A stretch of 64,000 nucleotides of DNA from Malachius bipustulatus (Eukaryota > Arthropoda > Insecta > Coleoptera > Melyridae): NCBI GenBank assembly GCA_910589415.1, contig OU342631.1:54898598-54962597 (forward strand), written 5' to 3'. This document shows positions 22,144 to 33,194 of this stretch, one piece after another. The position numbers and the translations under genes were made by a program. Position 1 is the first letter of the stretch. Every line of letters starts with the position of its first letter. Below the pieces are notes generated by a model. It saw nothing but the letters and a program-made list of their open reading frames with translations, ran no database searches and was not told where the DNA came from.

Positions 22144-25100
22144 GTGAACTCGAACCTTTCTAAGCAGATCAGTCCAGTTTTTGAGAGTAAAGATGCAGAT
22201 AATAGGCCGTATATCTCTATTGAATTAGAGGGTTTTGAGATTCTAGCTCTAGTTGACACTGGGGCAAATATTTCCATCTTAGGTGCAGGAACAGAGTCGA
22301 TTTGGGAACTGTTGGAGTCCAATCGAATTGTTAAAGATAAATTACCACGAGTGACTGTAGCAAATGGACAGCCACAAACAGTTCTAGGTACTGTAGTTTT
22401 GCCTATTTGTTTTGAGGATAGGTTGATTGAGTTAGAATTTACAATTATCCCTACTATATCCCACGCTGTTATTTTAGGTTCTGATTTTTGCAAGCAGGTT
22501 GAGTTGGCTATCGATTTTAAAAATCAAGTTTTCGACATTAATGAGATTACAGGAGAGACTCCAAATTTAGGTACTTATCTTGAGGAGTTGTCAGAGGAAC
22601 AACAGTTGATTTTAAATAAAGTAATAAAGCAGTACGAATTACTTGCTTCGAAAGCTCCCGGTCGTACGAGTGAAATTACCCATTTCATAGATACAGGTTC
22701 AGCTAGACCCGTGAAGCAGAGGCAGTACCCTCTGTCTCCTGCTATCACCAAATTTTTACATCAGGAAGTAGATTCAATGTTAAGAGATGGAGTTATAGAG
22801 GAAAGTAATTCAGCTTGGTCAAGTCCTGTTTTGATGGTTCCAAAAAGTGACGGTACCTACCGTATGTGTTTTGATGGTCGTAAGATCAATGAGTTGACTG
22901 TTAAGGATTCCTACCCACTACCGTTGGTAGATAGTATTTTGAGTAAAGTAGCTGGATCTACTTATCTATCTTCGATTGATTTAACAAAGGCGTTTTGGAA
23001 TATTCCCTTGGAGGAAACCTCCAAGCCCAAAACGGCGTTTCAAGTTCATGGTCGAGGTCTTTTTCAGTTTAAGGTCATGCCTTTTGGGTTGTGTAATGCG
23101 GCGCAGACGCAACAACGGTTAATGGACCACCTATTCAGGGGTACCAAGTTTGAAGATCGAGTTTTTACCTATTTGGATGACATTATTTGTGTGTCCAATT
23201 CGTTCGAGGAACACATTGCTCTTCTTGCTGAAGTGTTGGAGATTCTCACTAAAGCCGGGTTGAAAATCAACCTGGATAAGTGTAAGTTCTGTAGAGATTC
23301 GTTATCGTTTTTGGGTTATGTAGTAGATAGGAAAGGTCTAAGGACCGATCCAGGAAAAGTTCAGGCTATTGTTGATATGCCATCACCTAAAACTACCATT
23401 GAAGTTAGGAGAGTAATTGGAATCCTCCAATGGTATCGAAAGTTCATCCCTAATTTTTCCACCGTGTCTGAGCCAATTACATCGCTTATTAAGGGTCGTA
23501 AGAAACACACTCCAGTTATTTGGACGGAAGAAGCCGAAGAGGCTTTCCAAAATCTTAAGGAATTGTTAGTTTCAGCTCCCATTTTAGTCAAACCGGATCC
23601 CAATCTACCTTTCTTCATTCAGACGGATGCAAGTGACGTAGGGGTGGGGGCCATTTTATATCAAGTTAAGGATGATTTTGAGCACCCTATAGCTTATGCT
23701 TCTAGAAAGCTTCTCAAGACTGAGAAGAAAAATTACACGGTTACAGAGAAGGAATGTCTTGGAGTTATTTTTGGTATTGAAAAATTTAGGTGTTATGTCG
23801 AGGGCACAGAATTTACAGTTGTTACTGACCATGCCAGCCTACAATGGCTGTATAAAATTAAAGATCCAGTCGGCAGAATTGCTAGGTGGACAGTCAGGTT
23901 GAGTGGATTTAAGTTCAAGGTTGTTCATCGTCCCGGTAAGAATTTGGTAATGGCTGATTTTCTGTCCAGACATATTTATTTGATTAATGTTAAATCTTTT
24001 ACGCCAGACACCTGGTATGTTGAGATGATTAATAAAGTCCGCTGTAACCCAGCGAAGTTTCCAGATTTTGACGTTAAGGATAATATTTTGTATAAACATA
24101 TTAGGCCAAAACACGACATCCAGTCCAATTTTTCAGACTGGAAAATAGTAGTTCCAACTGAGGATAGGAAAGAGGTTTTTATTGAGTGTCATGACCATCC
24201 CACTTCAGCTCATTTAGGCATATCAAAGACGTTGGCAAGAATTTTGGAAAATTATTATTGGCCAGGAGTAAAGGAGTCAGTGAGACGTTATGTTAGATCA
24301 TGTGAGACTTGTGGTGCCCACAAATCCACAAATCAATCTCCAGCTGGTTTAGGAGGTAATCAACGTAAAGTCGATTTTCCGTTTCAGTCTATTTCGTTAG
24401 ATTTTATGGGACCTTTCCCAAGATCTAAATCAGGAAATACCCAATTGTTAGTTATTACTGATTCTTTCACCCGATTTGTTATAGTAAAACCCCTTCCTAA
24501 GGCTACTTCGGCCAAGGTTGTGAAAATTTTGGAGAGAGAAATCTTTTTGGTTTATGGAACTCCAGAGGTCGTGTGTTGTGATAACGGTAGTCAGTTCAGG
24601 TCTAGAGAATTCAAAGAATTAATGAAGAAGTACCAGATTCCTAAGATCTGGTATAATCCCAGTTATCACCCCCAGGTTAATCCAACTGAAAGGGTGAATA
24701 AAGTTTTGGGGAGTGCTATAGCGTCATATATTAAAGATGACGATCACCGAACATGGGACGAACATATTTTCGAGATTGCTCAGGCAATTAATACCTCGGT
24801 ACATGAGTCCACAGGGTACTCACCCTCTTTTTTGGTTTTTGGACGATATACTCCCGTGAATGGTAGTTTTTATAAGGATGTTGATTATAGTTCTTTTGAC
24901 CCAGTCGATTTCTCCAATCGACTTAAATGGCAGTCCGAAGTGAGCAAAGTTCCTAAACTTTATCCCCAAATCCAGGAGAAAATTAGAAAATCTTTTGAGA
25001 AAAATGTTAAGAGGTATAACCTTCGTAGGCGAGAGGTTAATTATCAAGAAGGTGATAAAGTGTGGAAGAAAAACTTCGTTCTTTCCAAAGCGGTCGATAA

Positions 25101-25263
25101 GTTTTCTAAGAAATTAGCTCCGAAATATGTCCCGGTTATGATAAAGAAAATTAAAGGTACTGGTAAGGTTGTTGTTCTTTCAGATCTGTCAGGAAAAATC
25201 CTGGGAGATTTTCACGTAAGTGATATTAAACCATTTGTTGAGATTCCGAATAGCCAGTGTTAG
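22144..25263 (+). CDS. pol: Ty3/gypsy Pol: protease, RT, RNase H, integrase
   Basis: 1039 codons without interruption; the first codon shown is GTG and the frame is open further upstream, so translation is presumably by frameshift from gag. Order: retropepsin (DTGA near residues 38-41, VILGSDF near 110); RT with WSSPVLMVPKSDG, the FDGRKIN region, FGLCNAAQ and the catalytic YLDD; RNase H with QTDASDVGVGAILYQ and VVTDHASLQWL; integrase with its HHCC zinc site (HPTSAHLGISK...CETCGAHK), then D (SLDFMGPF), D (VVCCDNGSQF) and E (NPTERVNKVLG). A C-terminal domain with a GPF/Y-like region (KLAPKYVPVMI) follows. All catalytic residues seen are intact although the element has lost its 5' part. The ERVNKVL motif recalls mdg3/CsRn1-type gypsy elements; clade assignment is inference. 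Confidence 0.93.
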   Translation: MNSNLSKQISPVFESKDADNRPYISIELEGFEILALVDTGANISILGAGTESIWELLESNRIVKDKLPRVTVANGQPQTVLGTVVLPICFEDRLIELEFTIIPTISHAVILGSDFCKQVELAIDFKNQVFDINEITGETPNLGTYLEELSEEQQLILNKVIKQYELLASKAPGRTSEITHFIDTGSARPVKQRQYPLSPAITKFLHQEVDSMLRDGVIEESNSAWSSPVLMVPKSDGTYRMCFDGRKINELTVKDSYPLPLVDSILSKVAGSTYLSSIDLTKAFWNIPLEETSKPKTAFQVHGRGLFQFKVMPFGLCNAAQTQQRLMDHLFRGTKFEDRVFTYLDDIICVSNSFEEHIALLAEVLEILTKAGLKINLDKCKFCRDSLSFLGYVVDRKGLRTDPGKVQAIVDMPSPKTTIEVRRVIGILQWYRKFIPNFSTVSEPITSLIKGRKKHTPVIWTEEAEEAFQNLKELLVSAPILVKPDPNLPFFIQTDASDVGVGAILYQVKDDFEHPIAYASRKLLKTEKKNYTVTEKECLGVIFGIEKFRCYVEGTEFTVVTDHASLQWLYKIKDPVGRIARWTVRLSGFKFKVVHRPGKNLVMADFLSRHIYLINVKSFTPDTWYVEMINKVRCNPAKFPDFDVKDNILYKHIRPKHDIQSNFSDWKIVVPTEDRKEVFIECHDHPTSAHLGISKTLARILENYYWPGVKESVRRYVRSCETCGAHKSTNQSPAGLGGNQRKVDFPFQSISLDFMGPFPRSKSGNTQLLVITDSFTRFVIVKPLPKATSAKVVKILEREIFLVYGTPEVVCCDNGSQFRSREFKELMKKYQIPKIWYNPSYHPQVNPTERVNKVLGSAIASYIKDDDHRTWDEHIFEIAQAINTSVHESTGYSPSFLVFGRYTPVNGSFYKDVDYSSFDPVDFSNRLKWQSEVSKVPKLYPQIQEKIRKSFEKNVKRYNLRRREVNYQEGDKVWKKNFVLSKAVDKFSKKLAPKYVPVMIKKIKGTGKVVVLSDLSGKILGDFHVSDIKPFVEIPNSQC

Positions 25264-26199
25264 TGTAAAGCTCCGTTCACACGCAAAGGCGAAATTTATC
25301 CTATTTGTTTGTAGTTTGAGAATTTAGAAAGAATTCGTTTAGTGTGTCAATAGTAAGTTTTTCAGTAAATTTAGTTACGCTTTTGGAGAAAAAGTAAAGG
25401 TTGTTTAGAGTCAGGAGTTTTCGTAGAGGTTGAGTCGAGTTTAGAGAAAATCCTTTTATAGGTACTTAGGTTAAAATAATTTGAGACTGGTGATGTTAGC
25501 GTACAAATTAAATAAATTTAGCTAACCTACCAGTAATTGTTGTTGAGGTAGAGGTTGAGTTACATTTTAGTCATGGCCAGACTAATTTGTAAAATATTTT
25601 TAAACGGTCGCGTTAGAGCCCCATGCAAATAAGTGAGCTACGTGACTAGGCGTTGGGTTGAGTTGATTTAGGTGAGTTCTTAATTGAAAATTTCGAGTTC
25701 TGTTAGAGTTGATAATTTGCATAATCCAAATATAAATCTGAGCTGTTATCATCCTAACAGTAACTTTCAGGAACGATCCGTTGAGTAGAGTCGAGAATTG
25801 AGGTAGTTATAATATTTTTAGGTTGAGATTTTGAAGAAAAGCTCCTGATGATAAAAATCTTTTCCATTCCTTTGATTAAGGTTAAGTCGAGTCAATATTT
25901 TTAGCTAGAGTTTGAGATTCAATAAGTACAGTTAGTTGAGATTTAAGAATTCTTTCAGTTGACACATTATCTCGAATATCTTTAATGGTGTTTAATTTTG
26001 GCGGAACAACATTAACCGGGTGGTTAATGAGTTATGATTGGAAATTAACTATACAGATTTCGACGAGAAATTTTGAGTTTTAGAAGTCTCTTCATTTGCA
26101 AGAACTTTTCAAGTTTGCTCTTTTGAGAACATTTGAGTAGTGTGACAGTTAAGAGTAAAAATCTTTCTCTTTGAAAATTTTTATTTCCTTGAAATTTAG

Positions 26200-26510
26200 A
26201 TAGAGTTCGTTGGTAGGTAAAACCACATATAGGTCCAACGTTTGAGATTTGATTTTCTTTTTGAAAATTTTATTCTTTAATAATTGAGATAGAGCTCGTT
26301 GGTAAGTAAAACCACATATAGGTCCAACGGTTGAGATTTGATTTTCTTTTTGAAAATTTTTATTCTTTAATAATTGAGATAGAGCTCGTTGGTAAGTAAA
26401 ACCACATATAGGTCCAACGGTTGAGATTTGATTTTCTTTTTGAAAATTTTATTCTTTGAGATAGAGTTCATTGGTAAGTAAAACCACTTCATAGGTCCAG
26501 TGATTGAGAT
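26200..26510 (+). repeat. Tandem repeat, about 90-bp period, 3.5 copies
   Basis: Copies begin near 26204, 26293, 26383 and 26465 with GCTCGTTGGTAAGTAAAACC and continue GGTCCAACGG...GAGATTTGATTTTCTTTTTG. The last copy is diverged. Confidence 0.85.
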
Positions 26511-27699
26511 TTGGTTTCTCGTTTGAAAAATTTTCTTTAGACAATGACAACATCTTTGGGGTTATTTTTGGTACTTTCCACCCTGGTATTACCTAAAGAG
26601 AAAGTATCCAGCCATTTTGAAAATAGGTCCAGTGGCTGATTTCTTGTATATATTTCTATGTGCTTCTTTCTTTTTTCTTTTTCACTGTTTACAGTATACA
26701 TCTAAGTTCGCTTTTGATCTTTTATCTCTTCTTTAGGGTCCTTTTGTTTGCCCTTTTCCGCCCTGCCCCGTCTAAAGTGAAAACGACAATCGGGTCCTTT
26801 TTCGTCCTTTTCCGCCCTGCACCGTCTAAAGTGAAAACTGACAGTCCTTTTTAGGACCATATAGTATGTTTATCCTTTGATGACAATTTTGAATTGGGAA
26901 ATTATTTCCAATTTCTTTTAAGTAAAGTTCCTATATTTTGACGTCGAGTTCCACCTTAATCAACATATTAGTATAATTCTGAAGGTCTAACACATTTGTG
27001 TAAGTTTTAGAGTAAATGATTTGGATTTGAGATAGTTTTGAGTCTTTGAGTTTCGGTGTCTGGGTAAGTCTCGACGGGTTCTTGGGTAAGAATGGCCGCA
27101 CAGTTCCAGTACCACTTTGAGTCATTCAGTAGAGAAATTTAGTGACGTAGGTCTCAGTAGAGGAAAATCTTGGAAAATTAAATCTGTCTTACTACTGATA
27201 CTTAGCGTTCGCGTTAATGAATTTTGAGAAATAAAATCCGAGTTGGAGTTTCAGAATTTCATCTATTCTTGTGTTTTTGATAACCACTTAACTGAATCTT
27301 GTTGAATAATTTGGACGTTTTTGGAAAACAATTTTGACATTTTTGAGTATAGATAATTTAGATATCCCGATTTTGACATTTTTTGAGTATGAATATCTTC
27401 GATATTTCGGTTTTGATATTTTGAGGTATGAATAATTTTGATTTGGAAGTGTCCAGATCAAAATACTTTGAGTATGAACAATTTTGACATTTAACCCGAT
27501 TTAGACGTCTTGGAGTTCGAGATGTAAGTAGAACTCTTAGATTTGAAATTTCTTTAGGCTTTTCTATGTAGAAATTTAGTTTTGGCTCTTTTAGATTTCT
27601 CTATGATTTCCTTTGTTAGGAACCATGTTTCGCTCCAAAGTCGTTAGGACGTTATTCTTAACTAACTAACGATCGAGGAAACCTTTTAGCTTCTGACTT

Positions 27700-28450
27700 T
27701 AAATCTCTAGTCGCAGGGAAACGCACTAGAGGGGTGTATTTTGGCATTTCCGGCCTCATAAGCGGAGAATTGCCCTGTCGTCTAGTCAGCTGCTTAGCCC
27801 CCAGCTGATGAAGTAGGTGGTATTGTCTGGCGACATACCGACCATAGGGGCCGAATCTTTAAGGCTTCGTCATCCTGGCAGTATTGCCAATTCACGAGTT
27901 TCGGTCACTGAATTTCCTTGAGGTGTTCAGGCAGACCCAACTCCTTGATTTTTGTGTGTAGGACGAAGTCGGTAATCGATTGACGACAGCCGGAGTTTCT
28001 CTAATGGAGAACTCTGTTTCACATAGTTTTAGTTTTATTTTATGGATGAGTACGGTGTTGGAGGTTATTGGTTCTGGTATAGTCTGTTCAACCAGAGGTT
28101 AGGGAAAATATTTAGCTTTCTTTTGAAAAATCTTTAGTTACAAGGTAGTGTACTAGAGGGGTGCATTATGTCATTTCCAGCCTCATAAATGGAAAGGGCC
28201 TGCCGTTTAGTCAGTTGTGGAGCCCCCGACTGATGAAGTAGGAGGTATAGTCATGCGACATGCCAACCACAGGGGCCAATTATTTGAGCTTCGCTACATA
28301 GGCAAATATTGCCACCATAAGAGTTTTGTCCTTTTGAGTTCCTTCGTGTTCTCATAAGACTCAACTTATTTTATTGAATTATGTGTAGAGCGGAGTTAGT
28401 TTCCGAATAACGGCAGTCAGGTTTTCCTTTTGGGAACCTGTTTAACCTAG
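27700..28450 (+). repeat. Diverged tandem duplication, about 417-bp period
   Basis: Blocks ACTAGAGGGGTG (27735 / 28152), CATTTCC(G/A)GCCTCATAA, CTGATGAAGTAGG and CA(T/C)AGGGGCC recur in the same order with the same spacing in two adjacent copies. Confidence 0.8.
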
Positions 28451-28640
28451 TTTTAGTAACCAGAGTCCTACTGGCGGTTTCCGAGGTCAGGGCTCGCCCA
28501 TATTGCTTTATGTTTGAAACATGGAGTGTTTAAAACTTGTTCTTTCTGTCTTTTCTTTCGGTTTGTTGGGATTTGTTGATTGTTGATTCCAAAGGAGCTC
28601 TCTCGGAAAAGTTTCTTGTGGAGACTTTTCCTTCCTTTTT

Positions 28641-28651
28641 ACAAGGGGGGG
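28641..28651 (+). other. Polypurine tract of the 5'-truncated gypsy element
   Basis: ACAAGGGGGGG immediately before TGTGCAGCGTGCC. Position and composition fit the plus-strand primer of the downstream LTR. Confidence 0.7.
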
Positions 28652-30099
28652 TGTGCAGCGTGCCTTGCACGCTACGTTTTCTTTTTCAAAATTTTAATTC
28701 TCGATTTGGAATATTTTTATAAAGTTCAGAAAAGTTATGATTGACTGTACATTTTCGCTGATGTAAGAGGCTGTATTAGGCAAAGATCACGAACGAATAT
28801 CTGGCGGCTATTAAGAAATTCTTGCTTTTGTTATTTAAGGAAGACGTAGAAAACATGTCTGGTCGATTTTCTGTCCCGGTTCTAGGTTTTCAGAGTTTGA
28901 AAAGTATATCATCTTATGCGAATTAATTTTCCGCGTCTAATAATGAGACCACTCTCATCTTGCTGCTCTAGATTTCCGATTAGTTATCCAGATAAAACCT
29001 AAAATATTATTTCTTTGGTGAGGGTTAAAAGAAAGGAAGAGGTCGTTGAGAAGACCCATAAAGAAACATATAAAAAACTCGCATTTCGTTCCAAGACACG
29101 ACAGGCCTCGAGTATATGCGGATTCACGATTGTGAAATTAAGGTTTGGATAGAGGGAGAACTTGAGAGATTGGTTGTGCTGTCGAGAGTATGCCGACGTA
29201 TATGGTGAACGATATGACTTCGTCGCGTGCGAGATTTAAGTGTTGCATACCGTCAATGGTGAGATTTGGATTTAAAATAGGTCAACAGTTTCGGTTAGAC
29301 AGTAGTTAGGGCGCATGGGTAGCGTCATTTCCCAGAAAATTATAAATAGAGATAGAGGACGCGTCAAGTTCATTTTTCGGTCTAGATTCGGCAGTTCATG
29401 TAGCTTGTCTACAATTCGTGAATTAATAACGGTCCCTTGTGTAAGTATATAAAGGGTGGAGTTATTTCTGTGAAAGATGCAGTCTTACGTAAGTAATCTT
29501 CTGAATTTAATTTTGGTCATTATAACTAATGTTCGCTTTCTTGTCTTTACAGACAAGGGACTAACGACTAACTACTTACTTCTAAGTTCCGATTTCTAGC
29601 TTCAGACTTACGTCTGGATTTCTAAGTTTTGACTTAATTTTGGACTTAATTTTGGACTTAATTTTGGGCTTCATATTTCTGACTGACTAATTACTTTTGA
29701 ACTTTAGTTTTGACTTACTTTTGAGCTTCAAGTTCTAGAGTGTTAGGTCCCGACTTCCAGTTTCAATTTTTTAACTACTAATTTCCGATTTCCAGTTTTT
29801 GATTTCGAACTTTGAATTTCTAAGTTTTAACTTTTGATTCCTGAATTTTAATTTCGAACTTCTAGTTTCTGAGTTTTGAGTTCCAACTTTCAAACTTCTA
29901 ATTTACATGAAAGTTTACATAAAGATTCGATCATGTGGAGGCTTATGTAGGTACCTACCTAGGTAGGTATACTAACCTGTGTGAAGGGTTATATTTTAAG
30001 AAGCTTGGAGAAATAAAGAAGAGTGGTGGAGTTTAGTTTGGAGGCATGGGAGGTTTCATCGGGCAGAGGTCCTAGCCACTTTGATATTTGGTCGTCACA
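28652..30099 (+). repeat. 3' LTR of the gypsy element (no 5' partner in the window)
   Basis: Predicted from structure alone: start TG right after a polypurine tract, TATA box and initiator at 29446-29481, AATAAA near 30014, and a TG...CA end at GTCGTCACA (30099). The ending resembles the CGTCACA endings of the two other long LTRs here. About 1.45 kb. The right border is the less certain one, because no second LTR or target duplication is available. Confidence 0.6.
29446..29481 (+). promoter_or_regulatory. LTR core promoter: TATA box and initiator
   Basis: TATATAAA at 29446-29453 followed, about 30 nt on, by GCAGTCTTA with the A at 29481. The same arrangement and almost the same initiator occur in the solo LTR at 42307-42341. 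Confidence 0.65.
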
Positions 30100-31388
30100 A
30101 GGTTGAAGGGGGAGCAGTCCAGCTCATCCGGCACCTGGAGCACCAACCAAGGGGTGCTAACACCAGTACAAAGGCAGTTCCAGTAACCATGCCGGCCTAT
30201 TCTTTGATCATTGCGTTTATGTTAGAGGAACCTTAGTTCGTCAGTTTTGAGATGGAGTTTTGAATAATAAGGTATGTCTTTATGAGTGAATAAACTTTTG
30301 CTATTTTCCAACAACCAAGAAAATTAAATAAATTCAAGTACAGTGTTTAATTGATTTCATCACCTATGACTTTCTAAGTGAATCTGATTTTTGATAAAAT
30401 GTTATGAACTTTTATTGTGGTCAACAAGTGACTAATGTAATGGTTATGTGTAAAAATAATTTATTAAATTTATCGTGTGTGTTTAGGATTTTGAGTTAGA
30501 GATGATCATTTTGTAAATTAAATTTTGAATTTCAGATTTTGTAGGTAGATACCGATTTTTATGTTGAAACTTTTATTTGAGATAGAGATAAATTTAAATT
30601 TTCGATAGATAACTTCTGATCTAACTCTGAGTTCTATTCAGAATCCTACCTATGTGTTAGTTTAGAAATTGATTAATAGAATATGAGCTTTAGAAATTTT
30701 TATCTGAACTATTGAAATGATATAGGTACCTATTTTGAATTTTAGTCATGTAAGTTTGATATCATTGGTAATAGGGTAATATTTATGCTTGAATGTTTGA
30801 ATCAGGATTACTGATTTTGATTATTAGATTTATTGCTTTTTGTGTAAGATCTATTGGTGATTACCAGTCTATTGTACTGATGAAATTGATTTTAATAAAT
30901 CTTTGTATTCAAATTTAACCATTTGAGAGTATTAAGAATCAACCCTCCTCATGTTCTTTTTAAATCATTTATTTAGGAATTAGAGTAACATCAAGAATAA
31001 GGTGATATATTCTGGGATATTTTGGTGAAGTTTATCAATTTTTTGGTTATTGTTTTTAAAATTGTTAGGAGTTACTACGGGTCCAGTCTGGTTCGGTGAA
31101 TGCTGGATTTTCCAGAGGAAGGCCACATCTATCTGTCCTGGACTGGATAAACACAACGAACCTTTTGATTAAGTTTGGTTTGGTTTGATACTTTGGAAAT
31201 TTAGACGATCACTTTTCAAAATTTAAAATTTATTTTCGTTTCGACATTTAGAATATTTGGGTGGGGCATTCGAAATTTGATATGTTCCACTCGACAGGCC
31301 AATGTGGCTAATGTTACAAATTTGCCTAGTCACATTGAGATCTGTCAATAGCCACCTCCTTCTTTTCTGGGTTAAGGTAAGTGAATTA
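30100..31388. other. No recognised gene; AT-rich
   Basis: Sequence right of the predicted LTR end. 30100-30200 is less AT-rich. If the LTR border is wrong, part of this could still be LTR or leader. No open frame or repeat structure was recognised. Confidence 0.4.
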
Positions 31389-31389
31389 T

Positions 31390-32125
31390 TTTTTATTATT
31401 CAACTTTTTGAGTGGGAGTAAGCGAGGGGGAGGAAGGCTCCAATGTAACCCTAATATATCCATAAATATGTTGTCTTATATTATACGTGGCCAACAAATC
31501 CACGATGGAATTACTATCGTAACTTCTTACTGCAAAGTATATATTAAAGTCTCCACACACCAATATGAAAACCTTCTTCTTGCTTATATAAGAAAGCAAC
31601 TCAGTCATTTTTGCAATAAACACCTCCAAATTGCCGGAGGGCAGTCTATAAGCACATACACAGATAATTATTGTGATATTCACAAAAACCAATTTCACGC
31701 AACAATACTCAAATTGACCGTCCTCTGCTACGATAGGCAAATCGAGCACCATAGCATTGTCCATGTTCCTCTTCACGTATATCGCAGCACCACCACCACG
31801 CAGCAGTTGATCTATTCTGCAGTGTCCTGTGGAACACCTGTAGTCATGCAGTTGATATATTTCTTTTACTTGTGATTCCAGCCAGTGTTCAGTAACACAT
31901 AATCATAATACATCGGGCTTGAGTTTCGCAAAGGCTTCGTCCAACTCGTTTAGTTTTTTTTCTCATGCTCTGCATATTGACATGCACTACCCTCAATAAG
32001 GTATTTTTGTTACCTCCATTTTTTAGTCCACTCCGTGGGATGTCACTGGTCATGATGGAGGTTGATTTGGTTTCTGTCTTGTTCGAAACAGTAAAAAATC
32101 CCGCACATGGGCTCCCTTTGGCCAC
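31390..32125 (-). pseudogene. LINE ORF2 N-terminus (AP endonuclease), broken
   Basis: Minus-strand pieces give HVNMQSMRKKT at the start. Further on come VKRNMDNAMVLDLPIVAEDG, VKLVFVNITIIICVCAYRLP and the catalytic GDFNI motif of the APE-type endonuclease used for target nicking by CR1/Jockey-like LINEs. Stops and shifts break the frame. The RT is absent: only the 5' half of the LINE is here, joined at 31388 to unrelated sequence. Confidence 0.75.
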
Positions 32126-32720
32126 GGAAATTCTGCGATCTTCCTGTTATCATCCTTATCTATTCGTACTTTAAATGACAAATACATGTCTCGATACTTC
32201 GACAACAACGATTCACAAGTCACTCCCGGAATTCGTTCTTCAACATTTCTTGCACGTCATCGGCCTTTGTATGAGGATCCAGTCGGTATAGATGCAAGTA
32301 AGCGAACTGCGGTATAGCCTTTACTATACCTCCCTTAGTGCTATTACCCACAATCAATGGTCGTTTTTTTTTTAATAGTTCTTTTTGTTTGAACAACTGT
32401 GGTACCCTTCTTCTGGTTAGATAGATCTTTTACATTTTGACTTAGATTTTCCAACCTTGAAGGTAATTTTAGTTTTTCATCCAAGTCTAGCCTTTCTCCG
32501 CGTTTGCGATGTCGTTTTGTTTACATTTTCAGAACCGTGACTAACCATCACAGCTGGTGATAAAATATCGCTGGAACCGGCTTGACCTTGAGGATCTTGA
32601 TTGCACTTTTTTACACCAGTTGATATCTCGTCGTATCCAACTGATGGATTTATGCAGTTTTGTTCAACTACCTGTATTTTAAGTTGTAGACTATTAATTT
32701 TTACATGGAGTTCTTATTGA
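32126..32720 (-). pseudogene. LINE ORF1 remnant
   Basis: Directly upstream of the ORF2 remnant in the same orientation. The minus strand gives LHLYRLDPHTKADDVQEML and SKYRDMYLSFKVRI. This is the C-terminal domain typical of insect CR1/Jockey ORF1 proteins (RNA-binding chaperone of the LINE particle). Several stops. Confidence 0.55.
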
Positions 32721-32832
32721 ATTAGACAATTCTTCATATGAACTATGTTGAAAATTCTTATATCGATTTTACCTCCTGGTAAATCGATTTTAAATTTTTA
32801 CATTTTAAAATCGATTTTAAAATGTAGCTCTT

Positions 32833-32918
32833 GATTTTTTAAAATTATTTTTCTCGTACTCTACTGAGTGTCCCCTACAATGTACTAAAGAGTTTATCCG
32901 TCATTTTCTTAACACCCT
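32833..32918 (-). repeat. Terminus of a CAGGGTGTT-type element
   Basis: Inverted match to 18634-18735; the terminal CAGGGTGTTAAG faces right, near 32918. It abuts the 5' side of the LINE. Confidence 0.6.
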
Positions 32919-32995
32919 GTATATCTTCACTTCATCAAACGTTGTAATTTTCCTTTGTAAGTGAGCTTAACTCCACCAAATCTTTCAAAAATTCG

Positions 32996-33010
32996 TCAGG
33001 TCAGGTCAGG
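32996..33010 (+). repeat. Three TCAGG units (interstitial telomere-type repeat)
   Basis: Exact (TCAGG)3. GTCTGACCTGCC follows as a partial inverse at 33017-33028. Short by itself; meaningful together with the longer arrays at 55001 and 57608. Confidence 0.6.
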
Positions 33011-33107
33011 TTTTGCGTCTGACCTGCCAAAAGTCTGTGGCTGATCGCGCGAGCGTTCCAATGCCAAAAATATTTGTACTGTTATGGAAAATTAGTACAT
33101 ACTGGAG

Positions 33108-33194
33108 AAAAAAGTAAATAAAACTTAGAATCTTTAATCCACAATAGATGCTGTGGTGCTGTCCGTGTCCGCCATTTCGGGATCACCCTGTATA
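33108..33194 (-). repeat. End fragment of the element family at 52003-52639
   Basis: Inverse of the first 85 bp of that element: CACAGCATC(T)ATTGTGGATT, GGACACGGACAGCACC and the terminal CAGGGTGATCCCGAAATGGC all match. Confidence 0.75.

Larger units (their letters stand above)
25264..28640 (+). other. Long non-coding 3' part of the gypsy element
   Basis: 3.4 kb between the pol stop and the purine tract, in the usual place of env, but without a frame above about 65 codons. It holds direct repeats at 26200-26510, about 26751-26870 and 27700-28450. Either an env gene has decayed or this is an expanded 3' UTR. Confidence 0.6.

Noticed and set aside
31381..31875. 164-codon plus-strand frame
   Set aside because: Antisense to the LINE endonuclease remnant with GDFNI on the minus strand.
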